Source of the DNA: CAZHZT01 sp964537285
Lineage (GTDB): Bacteria; Bacteroidota; Bacteroidia; Chitinophagales; Saprospiraceae
Length of the DNA stretch: 13,812 nt
Direction: 5' to 3'
NCBI GenBank assembly: GCA_964537285.1
Contig: CAZHZT010000143.1
Location: 1 to 13,812 of the forward strand
Part shown: piece after piece, positions 8,016 to 13,288 of the stretch
How positions within the stretch are numbered: position 1 is the stretch's first letter
Layout of the letters: every line of letters begins with the position of its first letter
Program-made: the position numbers and the translations under genes
The notes under the pieces: model-generated
Told to the model about the DNA's origin: nothing
Databases searched by the model: none
What the model saw: only the letters and a program-made list of their open reading frames with translations

Positions 8016-8088
8016 AGATTAAAAGAGGCCTACAAAGTGTTTATTAACTTAGGTTACACTGTATTTAATCACAAAAAGCTAATTTTAT

Positions 8089-8727
8089 ATGGATAAGACT
8101 GTTTTCTTTTATCGTCACGGCGAAACAGATTTAAATCGAGAGCGCATAGTGCAGGGAAGTGGGGTAGATGCCTCAATCAACAATCTCGGAATTGCGCAGG
8201 CAAAAGCATTTTATGATTATTATAAAGATGTAGGCTTTGAAGTGGTGCTTACTTCAAAACTTCGGAGGACACACCAGACGGTTGAACCTTTCGTGAAAGC
8301 GGGCCTTCCATGGGAGCAATTTGAAGATATCAATGAAATTAGCTGGGGAGATCATGAGGGCCAAAAAACACAGCCCTGGATGCATGATACCTACTTAACA
8401 ATGAAGGAGGAGTGGCGTAAAGGAAATTTTCATGCCCGCATTCCCAATGGTGAGAGTGCTTTTGAGCTTTCACAAAGGGTTTCGCGCTTTGTTGATCATT
8501 TGAAGGAAAGGCCGGAAAAAAATATCCTGGTTTGTTCACACGGGCGTACAATGCGCTGCCTGATGGTTACTCTTAAGGAGGAACCATTGCACAAGATGGA
8601 AGAGTATAAGCATAAAAATACGGGCCTATACGTAGCCCATTTTAAAAATAACCGCTTTGAAATTGGTCAGGCAAACGATGTCAGTCACTTGGAAGCGGCT
8701 AATTTGGATATAACAGATTTTTATTAG
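8089..8727 (+). CDS. Histidine phosphatase (phosphoglycerate mutase-like)
   Basis: This 212-residue cytoplasmic protein of the histidine phosphatase superfamily, branch 1, has the catalytic RHG at residues 9-11 (H10 is the phospho-acceptor) in the block YRHGETDLN. R59/R60 lie in SKLRRTHQT, the acidic region is NEISWGDHEG, and the second histidine H151 lies in VCSHGRTMR. All core residues are intact. Such proteins include CobC, GpmB-type and broad phosphatases, and the substrate cannot be decided from sequence. Context is notable: it lies between mqnE and mqnA, and its TAG (8725-8727) is immediately followed by the mqnA ATG, so the two are probably translationally coupled. No phosphatase step is part of the known futalosine pathway. 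Confidence 0.87.
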   Translation: MDKTVFFYRHGETDLNRERIVQGSGVDASINNLGIAQAKAFYDYYKDVGFEVVLTSKLRRTHQTVEPFVKAGLPWEQFEDINEISWGDHEGQKTQPWMHDTYLTMKEEWRKGNFHARIPNGESAFELSQRVSRFVDHLKERPEKNILVCSHGRTMRCLMVTLKEEPLHKMEEYKHKNTGLYVAHFKNNRFEIGQANDVSHLEAANLDITDFY

Positions 8728-9549
8728 ATGAAAAGATTAAGGGTTACTGCCGTTAGCTACCTGAATACCAAGCCATTTTTATACGGGCTTTTTCAAAGTA
8801 AACTGGATGAGTTTATTGATTTAAAACTGGATATACCTTCTCGTTGTGCAGAGAAACTGGTGAAGGATGAGGCAGATCTGGGGCTCGTCCCTGTAGGTGC
8901 TTTACCGGGCCTTGCCAATCCTCACATACTTTCCGATTATTGTATTGGTTGTGACGGGCCGGTGCGAACGGTATGTATTTATTCCGATAAGCCTATTGAA
9001 GAGGTCGAAAAACTTTACCTGGATTATCATTCGAGGACTTCGGTTTTGCTTACTCAGGTTTTACTGGAACATTATTGGAAAGTAAGCCCCGAGATCCTGA
9101 ATTCAGGCCCAGGTTTTGAAACGGAGATAAAAGGAACTACTGCGGGCTTGGTCATCGGAGATAGAACGATTGGCCTGGAGCAAAAGCATCCTTACATTTA
9201 TGACCTGGGGATCATTTGGAAGGAATTTACAGGATTGCCCTTTGTTTTTGCAGTATGGGTAAGTAATAAACCGCTAAGTGAAGGATTTATTGATCGCTTG
9301 AATTATGGTTTAAGCTTGGGGCTGGAGTCTATTCCTCAGTTATTGTGTTTAATTCCGAATCCCAATCCTGATTTTGACCTTAGGGCTTACTTTCATGATA
9401 ATATAAGCTATGGATTGGATGATTCAAAACTGGAAGCACTCCAATTATTTTATAAATATTTAGGACTTGATATGGGGCATTTAAATTTAGATTACGCCCA
9501 AATGTCGGAGAAAGAACATTTAATACTTAAATCCATCAATAGAATTTGA
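8728..9549 (+). CDS. mqnA: Chorismate dehydratase
   Basis: This 273-residue protein is an MqnA/MqnD-type periplasmic-binding-like fold enzyme. The N-terminal VSYLNTKPFLYGL (residues 9-21) and ADLGLVPVGAL are MqnA signatures. Further blocks are SRTSVLLTQVLLEHYW, GLVIGDRTIG and TGLPFVFAVWV. MqnA dehydrates chorismate to 3-(1-carboxyvinyloxy)benzoate, the substrate of MqnE, so first and second pathway enzymes are encoded together. mqnB, mqnC and mqnD are not in this window. The ATG directly abuts the preceding stop with no spacer. Length is normal, no signal peptide is present and the protein is cytoplasmic. Confidence 0.9.
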   Translation: MKRLRVTAVSYLNTKPFLYGLFQSKLDEFIDLKLDIPSRCAEKLVKDEADLGLVPVGALPGLANPHILSDYCIGCDGPVRTVCIYSDKPIEEVEKLYLDYHSRTSVLLTQVLLEHYWKVSPEILNSGPGFETEIKGTTAGLVIGDRTIGLEQKHPYIYDLGIIWKEFTGLPFVFAVWVSNKPLSEGFIDRLNYGLSLGLESIPQLLCLIPNPNPDFDLRAYFHDNISYGLDDSKLEALQLFYKYLGLDMGHLNLDYAQMSEKEHLILKSINRI

Positions 9550-9577
9550 ACAAGTACAGCTTTTTTTCGTTAAAAAC

Positions 9578-9608
9578 TTGTCTCTAATAAAGAAATTGTT
9601 TTATATTG
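9578..9608 (+). promoter_or_regulatory. Weak promoter candidate for the cysM leader transcript
   Basis: TTG at 9578-9580 and TATATTG at 9602-9608 are about 21 bp apart, roughly the spacing of Bacteroidota -33 and -7 elements. The -7 box is imperfect against TAnnTTTG. Transcription would start near 9615, about 20 nt before the leader-peptide ATG. This is offered because a promoter is needed between mqnA and the leader ORF if the attenuator works alone; read-through from mqnA is the alternative. Confidence 0.25.
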
Positions 9609-9634
9609 CAAGCGTAAAAAATAAATACAGAATA

Positions 9635-9724
9635 ATGACTATTTGCTTTAATCCATTTTGCTGCTGTTGCTGTTGTTGCTGTACTGTTCCGGATGGAAGG
9701 GCAAATAATCTATTGATATCATAG
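9635..9724 (+). CDS. Poly-cysteine leader peptide of the cysM attenuator
   Basis: A 29-codon ORF runs from ATG 9635 to TAG 9722-9724. It reads MTICFNPF, then eight consecutive cysteines (codons 9-16, nt 9659-9682, mixed TGC and TGT), then TVPDGRANNLLIS. With Cys4 it has nine cysteines in 29 residues, far above any ordinary protein. Mixed codons argue against a simple trinucleotide expansion. It sits between mqnA and cysM, directly upstream of an intrinsic terminator. The natural reading is a regulatory leader peptide whose translation stalls when Cys-tRNA is uncharged. Comparable poly-cysteine upstream ORFs control cysteine genes in mycobacteria. The peptide itself probably has no other function. 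No Shine-Dalgarno is seen, as is usual in this phylum. Confidence 0.85.
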   Translation: MTICFNPFCCCCCCCCTVPDGRANNLLIS

Positions 9725-9786
9725 AAGATATAGATAAAGTAAAATAAATCAAGCCTTTCCAATGCATTTTTGGAAAGGCTTTTTTT
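9641..9786 (+). promoter_or_regulatory. Ribosome-mediated cysteine attenuator of cysM
   Basis: Four segments can be defined. Segment 1 (9641-9655) pairs with segment 2 (9694-9706): ATTTGC with GCAAAT, then TTT with AGG through G-U pairs, a 2-nt bulge, and TCCA(T) with (A)TGGA, about 14 pairs in all. This stem places the eight Cys codons in its loop. Segment 2 (TGGAAGGGC, 9694-9702) also pairs with segment 3 (GCCTTTCCA, 9753-9761), 9 pairs with one G-U. Segment 3 pairs with segment 4 (9771-9781) as the terminator. A ribosome stalled at the Cys codons would cover segment 1, free segment 2 to capture segment 3, and so prevent termination. With ample cysteine, 1:2 or ribosome passage leaves 3:4 to terminate before cysM. 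The pairings are read directly; the mechanism is inferred by analogy with trp/his attenuators. Confidence 0.8.
9751..9786 (+). terminator. Attenuator terminator stem (segments 3:4)
   Basis: AAGCCTTTCCA at 9751-9761 is perfectly complementary to TGGAAAGGCTT at 9771-9781 (one further A-T pair inward), with a 9-nt loop. Seven T's run from 9780 to 9786. The cysM ATG follows after only 22 nt, too close for a promoter to fit between, so transcription of cysM must pass this terminator. Confidence 0.88.
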
Positions 9787-9808
9787 GTCCACTACAAAAA
9801 AAAATATT

Positions 9809-10726
9809 ATGGTTGCTACATTGGGAGTGAGCCAGTCATTAAAGACCCGGCTTAAACAATTAGAACTTTTTGTTGGAAGAACACCTTTGTACAGACTTGA
9901 TCGAGTCTATGAAAACAAAAAGGTGTCCATCCTGGCTAAGTTGGAATGGCAACAACTTGGCAATAGTGTAAAGGCCAGAGCAGCGCTCGCTATATTTAAA
10001 GAAGCCATCTTGTCGGGGAAGTTGAGAGAAGGCATGCATCTTTTAGACGCTACAAGCGGGAATACGGGCATTGCCTACGCAACGATAGGCTCTGCTCTGG
10101 GAGTCCCCGTAACATTATGCTTGCCTGAGAATGCTTCCCCGAAAAGGAAGCAAATTTTGAAGCAACTGGGAGCTGAAATTATTTATACTTCCCCCTTTGA
10201 ATCTACTGACGGTGCTCAACGCGAAGCTAAAGCTATGGTAAAGGCCTACCCGGAGCGTTACTATTACGCAGATCAATATAGTAACCACAATAACTGGAAG
10301 GCTCATTTCCATTCTACCGGCCTGGAGATCTGGGAGCAAACTAATCATAACATCACGCACTTCGTTGCAGGCCTTGGCACGACAGGCACCTTTGTAGGAA
10401 CCAGTCGCAGGCTGGAACTGCTCAATCCTCAAATTGAACGCATTGCCCTTCAACCAGATAATCCTTTACATGGATTAGAAGGATGGAAGCACCTGGAAAC
10501 AGCTATGGTTCCCAAGATCTATGACGAATCCGTAGCCGATCAGTTTCATCTAATTGATACCGAAGAGGCGCTCGACATGGTAAAAAGAGTTGCTCAAAAA
10601 GAAGGCCTGTTAATCAGTCCTTCGGCTGCCGCCAATCTCGTAGGAGCTATAAAAATAGCAGAATCCGTGGGCGAAGGAACTATCGTTACTACTTTCGCCG
10701 ATGATGCCTCAAAATACACAGAGTAA
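9809..10726 (+). CDS. cysM: PLP-dependent cysteine synthase, CysM-like
   Basis: This 305-residue fold-type II PLP enzyme of the cysteine synthase family starts at ATG 9809. A TTG at 9770 would put the N-terminus inside the terminator stem and is rejected. Visible landmarks are GRTPLYRL near residues 23-30, the Schiff-base lysine K55 in GNSVKARAA, the substrate loop TSGNTG at 82-87, the phosphate-binding GLGTTGT, and SPSAAAN, which holds the pyridine-nitrogen serine. In place of the segment around Arg220, used by M. tuberculosis CysM for O-phosphoserine, it has QPDNPLHGLEG, so the activated serine (O-acetyl- or O-phosphoserine) is undecided. Clustering with a sulfur carrier, JAMM peptidase and E1-rhodanese suggests protein thiocarboxylate as sulfur donor. 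The poly-Cys attenuator upstream supports a role in cysteine supply. Confidence 0.87.
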   Translation: MVATLGVSQSLKTRLKQLELFVGRTPLYRLDRVYENKKVSILAKLEWQQLGNSVKARAALAIFKEAILSGKLREGMHLLDATSGNTGIAYATIGSALGVPVTLCLPENASPKRKQILKQLGAEIIYTSPFESTDGAQREAKAMVKAYPERYYYADQYSNHNNWKAHFHSTGLEIWEQTNHNITHFVAGLGTTGTFVGTSRRLELLNPQIERIALQPDNPLHGLEGWKHLETAMVPKIYDESVADQFHLIDTEEALDMVKRVAQKEGLLISPSAAANLVGAIKIAESVGEGTIVTTFADDASKYTE

Positions 10727-10915
10727 TTAAGTAGTTCACGGAATTAGGCTGTGTAAGCTATCGATGCCCTTGGCAGTAAGGTTTTTGAGTTGGAGATCGA
10801 CACTTTTTTGGGATTTTTCTTCGAAAAATCCCAAAAAAGTGTCGATCTCCAAGCAAAAAATGCTTCTACAGCGGGCAAAGATTATTTATATAGTTTAACT
10901 CCGTGAACTACTTAA
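10727..10915. mobile_element. MITE-like nested inverted-repeat element
   Basis: Sixteen-bp perfect terminal inverted repeats, TTAAGTAGTTCACGGA at 10727-10742 and its complement at 10900-10915, bound a 189-bp segment that begins one base after the cysM stop. A second, perfect 30-bp-arm palindrome lies inside. There is no ORF, so any movement would need a transposase in trans. No clear flanking target duplication is visible. It separates cysM from the mec-cysO-moeB genes. Confidence 0.6.
10790..10852. repeat. Perfect 30-bp-arm palindrome, 3-nt loop
   Basis: Arms 10790-10819 and 10823-10852 are exactly complementary, with loop TTC (GAA on the other strand, closed C-G). No T run follows on either strand, so it does not look like an intrinsic terminator. 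It would form a very stable RNA hairpin or DNA cruciform. The tip type matches the palindrome at 1091-1145, although the arm sequences differ. Confidence 0.85.
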
Positions 10916-10920
10916 ACCAA

Positions 10921-10973
10921 GTTGGCGAAGCCAACGACTTTAGCCCTGTGTGGGGCGACATAAATTGGCTAAA
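10921..10973. repeat. Second hairpin unit upstream of mec
   Basis: GTTGGC (10921-10926) and GCCAAC (10930-10935) form a stem around GAA, again with the GCGAAGC tip. TTTAGCC (10939-10945) pairs with GGCTAAA (10967-10973) just downstream. The 120 bp before the mec start hold these hairpins and no recognisable promoter box. The unit looks like a dispersed REP-type repeat, but only genome-wide comparison could show that. Confidence 0.5.
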
Positions 10974-11036
10974 CCCCAGGCAAAAAAGAGAGGCTATCCC
11001 AATACCGTAAAATTCATCATTTTAAATTAAATCGCA

Positions 11037-11498
11037 ATGAAAAGTATTAAGCTCAGCCAACAGGTAGTCGAACACATCAATGAACATGCAAAAGAGGCTT
11101 TCCCAAATGAATGCTGCGGCTTTCTATACGGAAAGGATCGAAGCGATCTGAGGCTCATTCAATTGGCTCGTTCAGTGGACAATAGTAAGGAGGGCGACCA
11201 GCGCCGTCGTTTCGAAATTTCTCCACTAGATTATATGCGTGCTGAACGTTATGCTTTGGAAAATGGTACGCAGCTATTGGGGGTATATCATTCTCATCCC
11301 AATCACCCGGCCATTGCTTCTGAGCATGATCTGAAGCAGGCAATGCCCTTTTTCTCTTACGTGATTGTATCGGTTATGGATGGCGAAATCTCCAATTACA
11401 AATCCTGGAAACTCAAGGATGGAGAACATGCTTTCTTTGAGGAATCTATTGATATAGAGCAAATGGATGTTACCCCATCTTTTGTTAAAAATTTATAA
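11037..11498 (+). CDS. mec: JAMM/MPN+ metallopeptidase (Mec-like)
   Basis: This 153-residue protein is a single JAMM (Mov34/MPN+) domain, close to the size of M. tuberculosis Mec. The zinc-site pattern is complete: glutamate E25 in PNECCGFLYG, and H85-S-H87 followed by S95 and D98 in HSHPNHPAIASEHD. In the family, Mec releases cysteine from the C-terminus of the sulfur carrier CysO, whereas QbsD-type relatives trim extra residues after the carrier's diglycine. Both activities would fit here, because the adjacent carrier ends GG-KN. It is cytoplasmic with no signal peptide. It is the first gene of a tight three-gene run (49 bp to the carrier gene). The ATG at 11037 is the first in frame. Confidence 0.87.
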   Translation: MKSIKLSQQVVEHINEHAKEAFPNECCGFLYGKDRSDLRLIQLARSVDNSKEGDQRRRFEISPLDYMRAERYALENGTQLLGVYHSHPNHPAIASEHDLKQAMPFFSYVIVSVMDGEISNYKSWKLKDGEHAFFEESIDIEQMDVTPSFVKNL

Positions 11499-11547
11499 TC
11501 TCTTAGCTTACAGAGTATTTAAATAAATCTTTAAAAAACATATCATC

Positions 11548-11826
11548 ATGGCAAAAATTATCATTCCGACTCCGCTTCGCAAATTCACATCTGATCAAGC
11601 GACCATCGAAATCGAAGGAAGCAATATCAAAGAAGCTGTACTGAACTTAACTGAAAAACATCAAACACTGAAGCAGTATCTTTTCGACGCCAATGAGAAT
11701 ATTCGCTCTTACATCCGCATCTACATCGGAGAGAACGATATCAATTCCCTGGATAAAGAGCAAACTGCCATTGAGGAAGATACGGTAATTAGCATTATAC
11801 CTGCAATCGCAGGAGGGAAAAATTAA
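11548..11826 (+). CDS. cysO: MoaD/ThiS-family sulfur carrier, CysO-like
   Basis: This 92-residue beta-grasp protein has the size and C-terminal layout of CysO/MoaD carriers: IIPTPLRKFT at the N-terminus and DTVISIIPAIAGG at the end. The diglycine (residues 89-90) would be adenylated and converted to a thiocarboxylate by the E1 protein encoded 74 bp downstream. Unlike CysO, MoaD or ThiS, the diglycine is not terminal: two residues, K91-N92, follow before the TAA. Removal of these would be needed for function and the JAMM peptidase gene directly upstream is the obvious candidate. A role as molybdopterin or thiazole sulfur carrier is less likely, as no moa or thi genes are nearby. Confidence 0.87.
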   Translation: MAKIIIPTPLRKFTSDQATIEIEGSNIKEAVLNLTEKHQTLKQYLFDANENIRSYIRIYIGENDINSLDKEQTAIEEDTVISIIPAIAGGKN

Positions 11827-11835
11827 AAAAAAATC

Positions 11836-11883
11836 TCGTTCTTTGACAACTTATGAAGTTCCACACAATTTGTCAAAGAACGA
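11836..11883. repeat. 14-bp perfect hairpin before the E1-rhodanese gene
   Basis: TCGTTCTTTGACAA at 11836-11849 pairs perfectly with 11870-11883 around a 20-nt loop. On the minus strand the stem is followed by a run of nine T's, so it has intrinsic-terminator form for antisense transcription entering from the right. On the plus strand no T run follows. It lies between the carrier stop and the E1 start. GTTCTTTGACA resembles boxA-like elements seen before rRNA genes in some bacteria, which may be coincidence. Confidence 0.6.
11856..11880 (+). repeat. Left copy of a 25-bp inverted repeat flanking the E1 gene
   Basis: This segment, containing GTTCCACACAATTTGTC, recurs in inverted orientation at 13043-13067 with 24 of 25 bases complementary. 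It overlaps the right arm of the local hairpin at 11836-11883, so the two pairings exclude each other. Confidence 0.7.
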
Positions 11884-11899
11884 TAAAAAATAAATTTTC

Positions 11900-13036
11900 A
11901 TGGGTAATCATAATTTAAGTCCTCAGGAGATGGCGCGATACAGCAGGCATATCGCCATCCCTGAGTTCAATATCGAAGGACAAAAGAGGCTGAAAGCCGG
12001 AAAAGTATTGGTCATTGGCTCGGGGGGATTAGGTAGCCCACTACTGCTTTACCTTGCTGCTGCTGGTGTTGGTAAGATCGGAATTGTGGATTTTGACCGA
12101 GTAGATGATAGCAACCTGCAACGCCAGGTACTTTTTACAGTGGATGATGTTGGAGAATCTAAAGCGGAGACGGCCAAAAAGCGCTTGCAAGCATTGAATC
12201 CATATATTGAAATTGAGGTTTATGATACGCAATTCAGTAAAGACAATGCATTGGAAATCATCAAGGATTATGATGTCGTAGCGGATGGTACGGATAATTT
12301 TCCCACTCGTTACTTAGTGAATGATGCATGTGTTCTTGCAGGCAAGACTAATGTATATGCTTCCATTTTCCGTTTTGAAGGTCAGGTATCGGTTTTCAAT
12401 TATTTACAAGAAAATGGGGAGCGTGGGCCAAACTATCGCGATATGTTCCCGGAACCACCACCTCCGGGTTTAGTGCCGAATTGCGCTGAGGGAGGCGTCC
12501 TGGGCGTATTACCAGGCATTGTTGGAAGTATGCAGGCCAGCGAGGTAATTAAGGTGCTCACAGGTGTTGGAGAGCCCTTGAGCGGGCGTTTATTCTTGTT
12601 TGATGCTGCCTCTTTTACCACTCGCATCGTAAAAGTGCATAAAAATCCGGATACCAAGATCACTGAATTGATCAATTATGAGCAGTTCTGTGGTTTGGAA
12701 CCGCTAGAGGAAAAGCAAATCAAAGAGATCAGTGTCCAGGAACTGAAGCAATTGGAATTGGAGGGAGCTGATTTTCAGTTGATCGATGTACGGGAGCCTT
12801 ACGAATATGATATTGTCAATTTGGACGGGGAGCTAATTCCACTATCTCAAATCAGTTCGAGTGCGAATCAGATTGACCGGAACAAGAAAGTGGTTATCCA
12901 TTGCCGTAGTGGCAAGCGCAGTGCGGATGCGATCCGGGAATTGGAAAGGCTGTTTGGGTATACCAATTTGTACAATTTGAAAGGTGGGGTTTTGGCTTAT
13001 GCTAAAGAAGTAGATACTAGTCTAACTGTTTATTAA
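11900..13036 (+). CDS. moeZ: E1-like adenylyltransferase with C-terminal rhodanese domain
   Basis: This 378-residue protein has a ThiF/MoeB domain (about residues 8-250) fused to a rhodanese domain (about 275-370), the MoeZ/QbsC arrangement. Visible features are the ATP loop GSGGLGS at 40-46, the DFDRVDDSNLQRQ block at 64-76, DGTDN at 129-133, the conserved cysteine C195 in PNCAEGGV, and the rhodanese loop C335-RSGKR-S341. It should adenylate the carrier's C-terminal glycine and then sulfurate it using the rhodanese persulfide. The four zinc-binding cysteines of E. coli MoeB are not seen: NYRDMFP stands where CxxC is expected, and NPDTK at the second site. It is the last gene of the mec-cysO-moeZ run and is bracketed by a 25-bp inverted repeat. 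The symbol is by architecture; moeB or thiF are used for similar proteins. Confidence 0.88.
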   Translation: MGNHNLSPQEMARYSRHIAIPEFNIEGQKRLKAGKVLVIGSGGLGSPLLLYLAAAGVGKIGIVDFDRVDDSNLQRQVLFTVDDVGESKAETAKKRLQALNPYIEIEVYDTQFSKDNALEIIKDYDVVADGTDNFPTRYLVNDACVLAGKTNVYASIFRFEGQVSVFNYLQENGERGPNYRDMFPEPPPPGLVPNCAEGGVLGVLPGIVGSMQASEVIKVLTGVGEPLSGRLFLFDAASFTTRIVKVHKNPDTKITELINYEQFCGLEPLEEKQIKEISVQELKQLELEGADFQLIDVREPYEYDIVNLDGELIPLSQISSSANQIDRNKKVVIHCRSGKRSADAIRELERLFGYTNLYNLKGGVLAYAKEVDTSLTVY

Positions 13037-13042
13037 GATACT

Positions 13043-13067
13043 TTCTCTGACAAATTGTGTGGAACTT
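13043..13067 (-). repeat. Right copy of the 25-bp inverted repeat
   Basis: This is the inverted partner of 11856-11880 (one mismatch) and starts 7 bp after the E1 stop codon. A third, diverged copy in the left-copy orientation lies at 13157-13176 (ACACAATT, 2-nt insertion, TGTCAAAGAA), so the downstream pair can itself form a stem enclosing the REP at 13118-13139. Confidence 0.7.
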
Positions 13068-13117
13068 TAAAATGATAAGCATTGAATGCCCTTGTGGCTA
13101 AAAGGATGTACAAGGGT

Positions 13118-13139
13118 GGGCGAATAAATTCGCCCCTAC
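13118..13139 (-). repeat. REP-type hairpin with GTAG head
   Basis: On the minus strand this reads GTAG followed by GGGCGAA-TTTA-TTCGCCC, a 7-bp stem with a 5' GTAG tetranucleotide, the form of REP sequences mobilised by RAYT (TnpA-REP) transposases. An identical 25-bp stretch around it recurs at 13509-13533. No RAYT gene is in the window. A further 7-bp inverted repeat, CCCTTGT at 13089-13095 with ACAAGGG at 13110-13116, directly precedes it. Confidence 0.75.
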
Positions 13140-13208
13140 TAGGTATTCTGTCAAGAACACAATTCCTGTCAAAGAATCTGAAAATATAAATGGGATCGAT
13201 GTGTTTCT

Positions 13209-13248
13209 AAAAGCTTGTTGGGGAGAGAGGCTCCGGCAAGCTTTTTTT
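13209..13248 (+). terminator. Strong intrinsic terminator downstream of the E1 gene
   Basis: AAAAGCTTG at 13209-13217 pairs with CAAGCTTTT at 13237-13245, the loop holds an inner GGAG/CTCC stem, and seven T's run from 13242 to 13248. It lies about 170 bp after the E1 stop, beyond the REP and inverted repeats, and probably ends the mec-cysO-moeZ transcript. Confidence 0.85.
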
Positions 13249-13288
13249 ATTAAATTTGTTGAAGAATAATAAAACTAAACGAACCGCC

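Noticed and set aside
9550..9581. Terminator for mqnA (ACAAGT/ACTTGT)
   Set aside because: Only 6 bp with a 20-nt loop and no T tail after the stem. Too weak to call.
9601..9792. Minus-strand 63-codon ORF with a polyglutamine run
   Set aside because: It is the antisense shadow of the plus-strand poly-Cys leader and runs through the terminator stem from a GTG start. The plus-strand reading explains the repeat, its position and the stems.
9770..9808. Upstream TTG start for the cysM gene
   Set aside because: It would begin inside the terminator hairpin. The ATG at 9809 gives the normal family N-terminus.
13072..13101. Nine-codon ORF with two cysteines after the E1 gene, considered as a second Cys leader peptide
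   Set aside because: Only two non-adjacent Cys codons, no competing stem linked to a downstream gene, and the following terminator precedes no cysteine gene.
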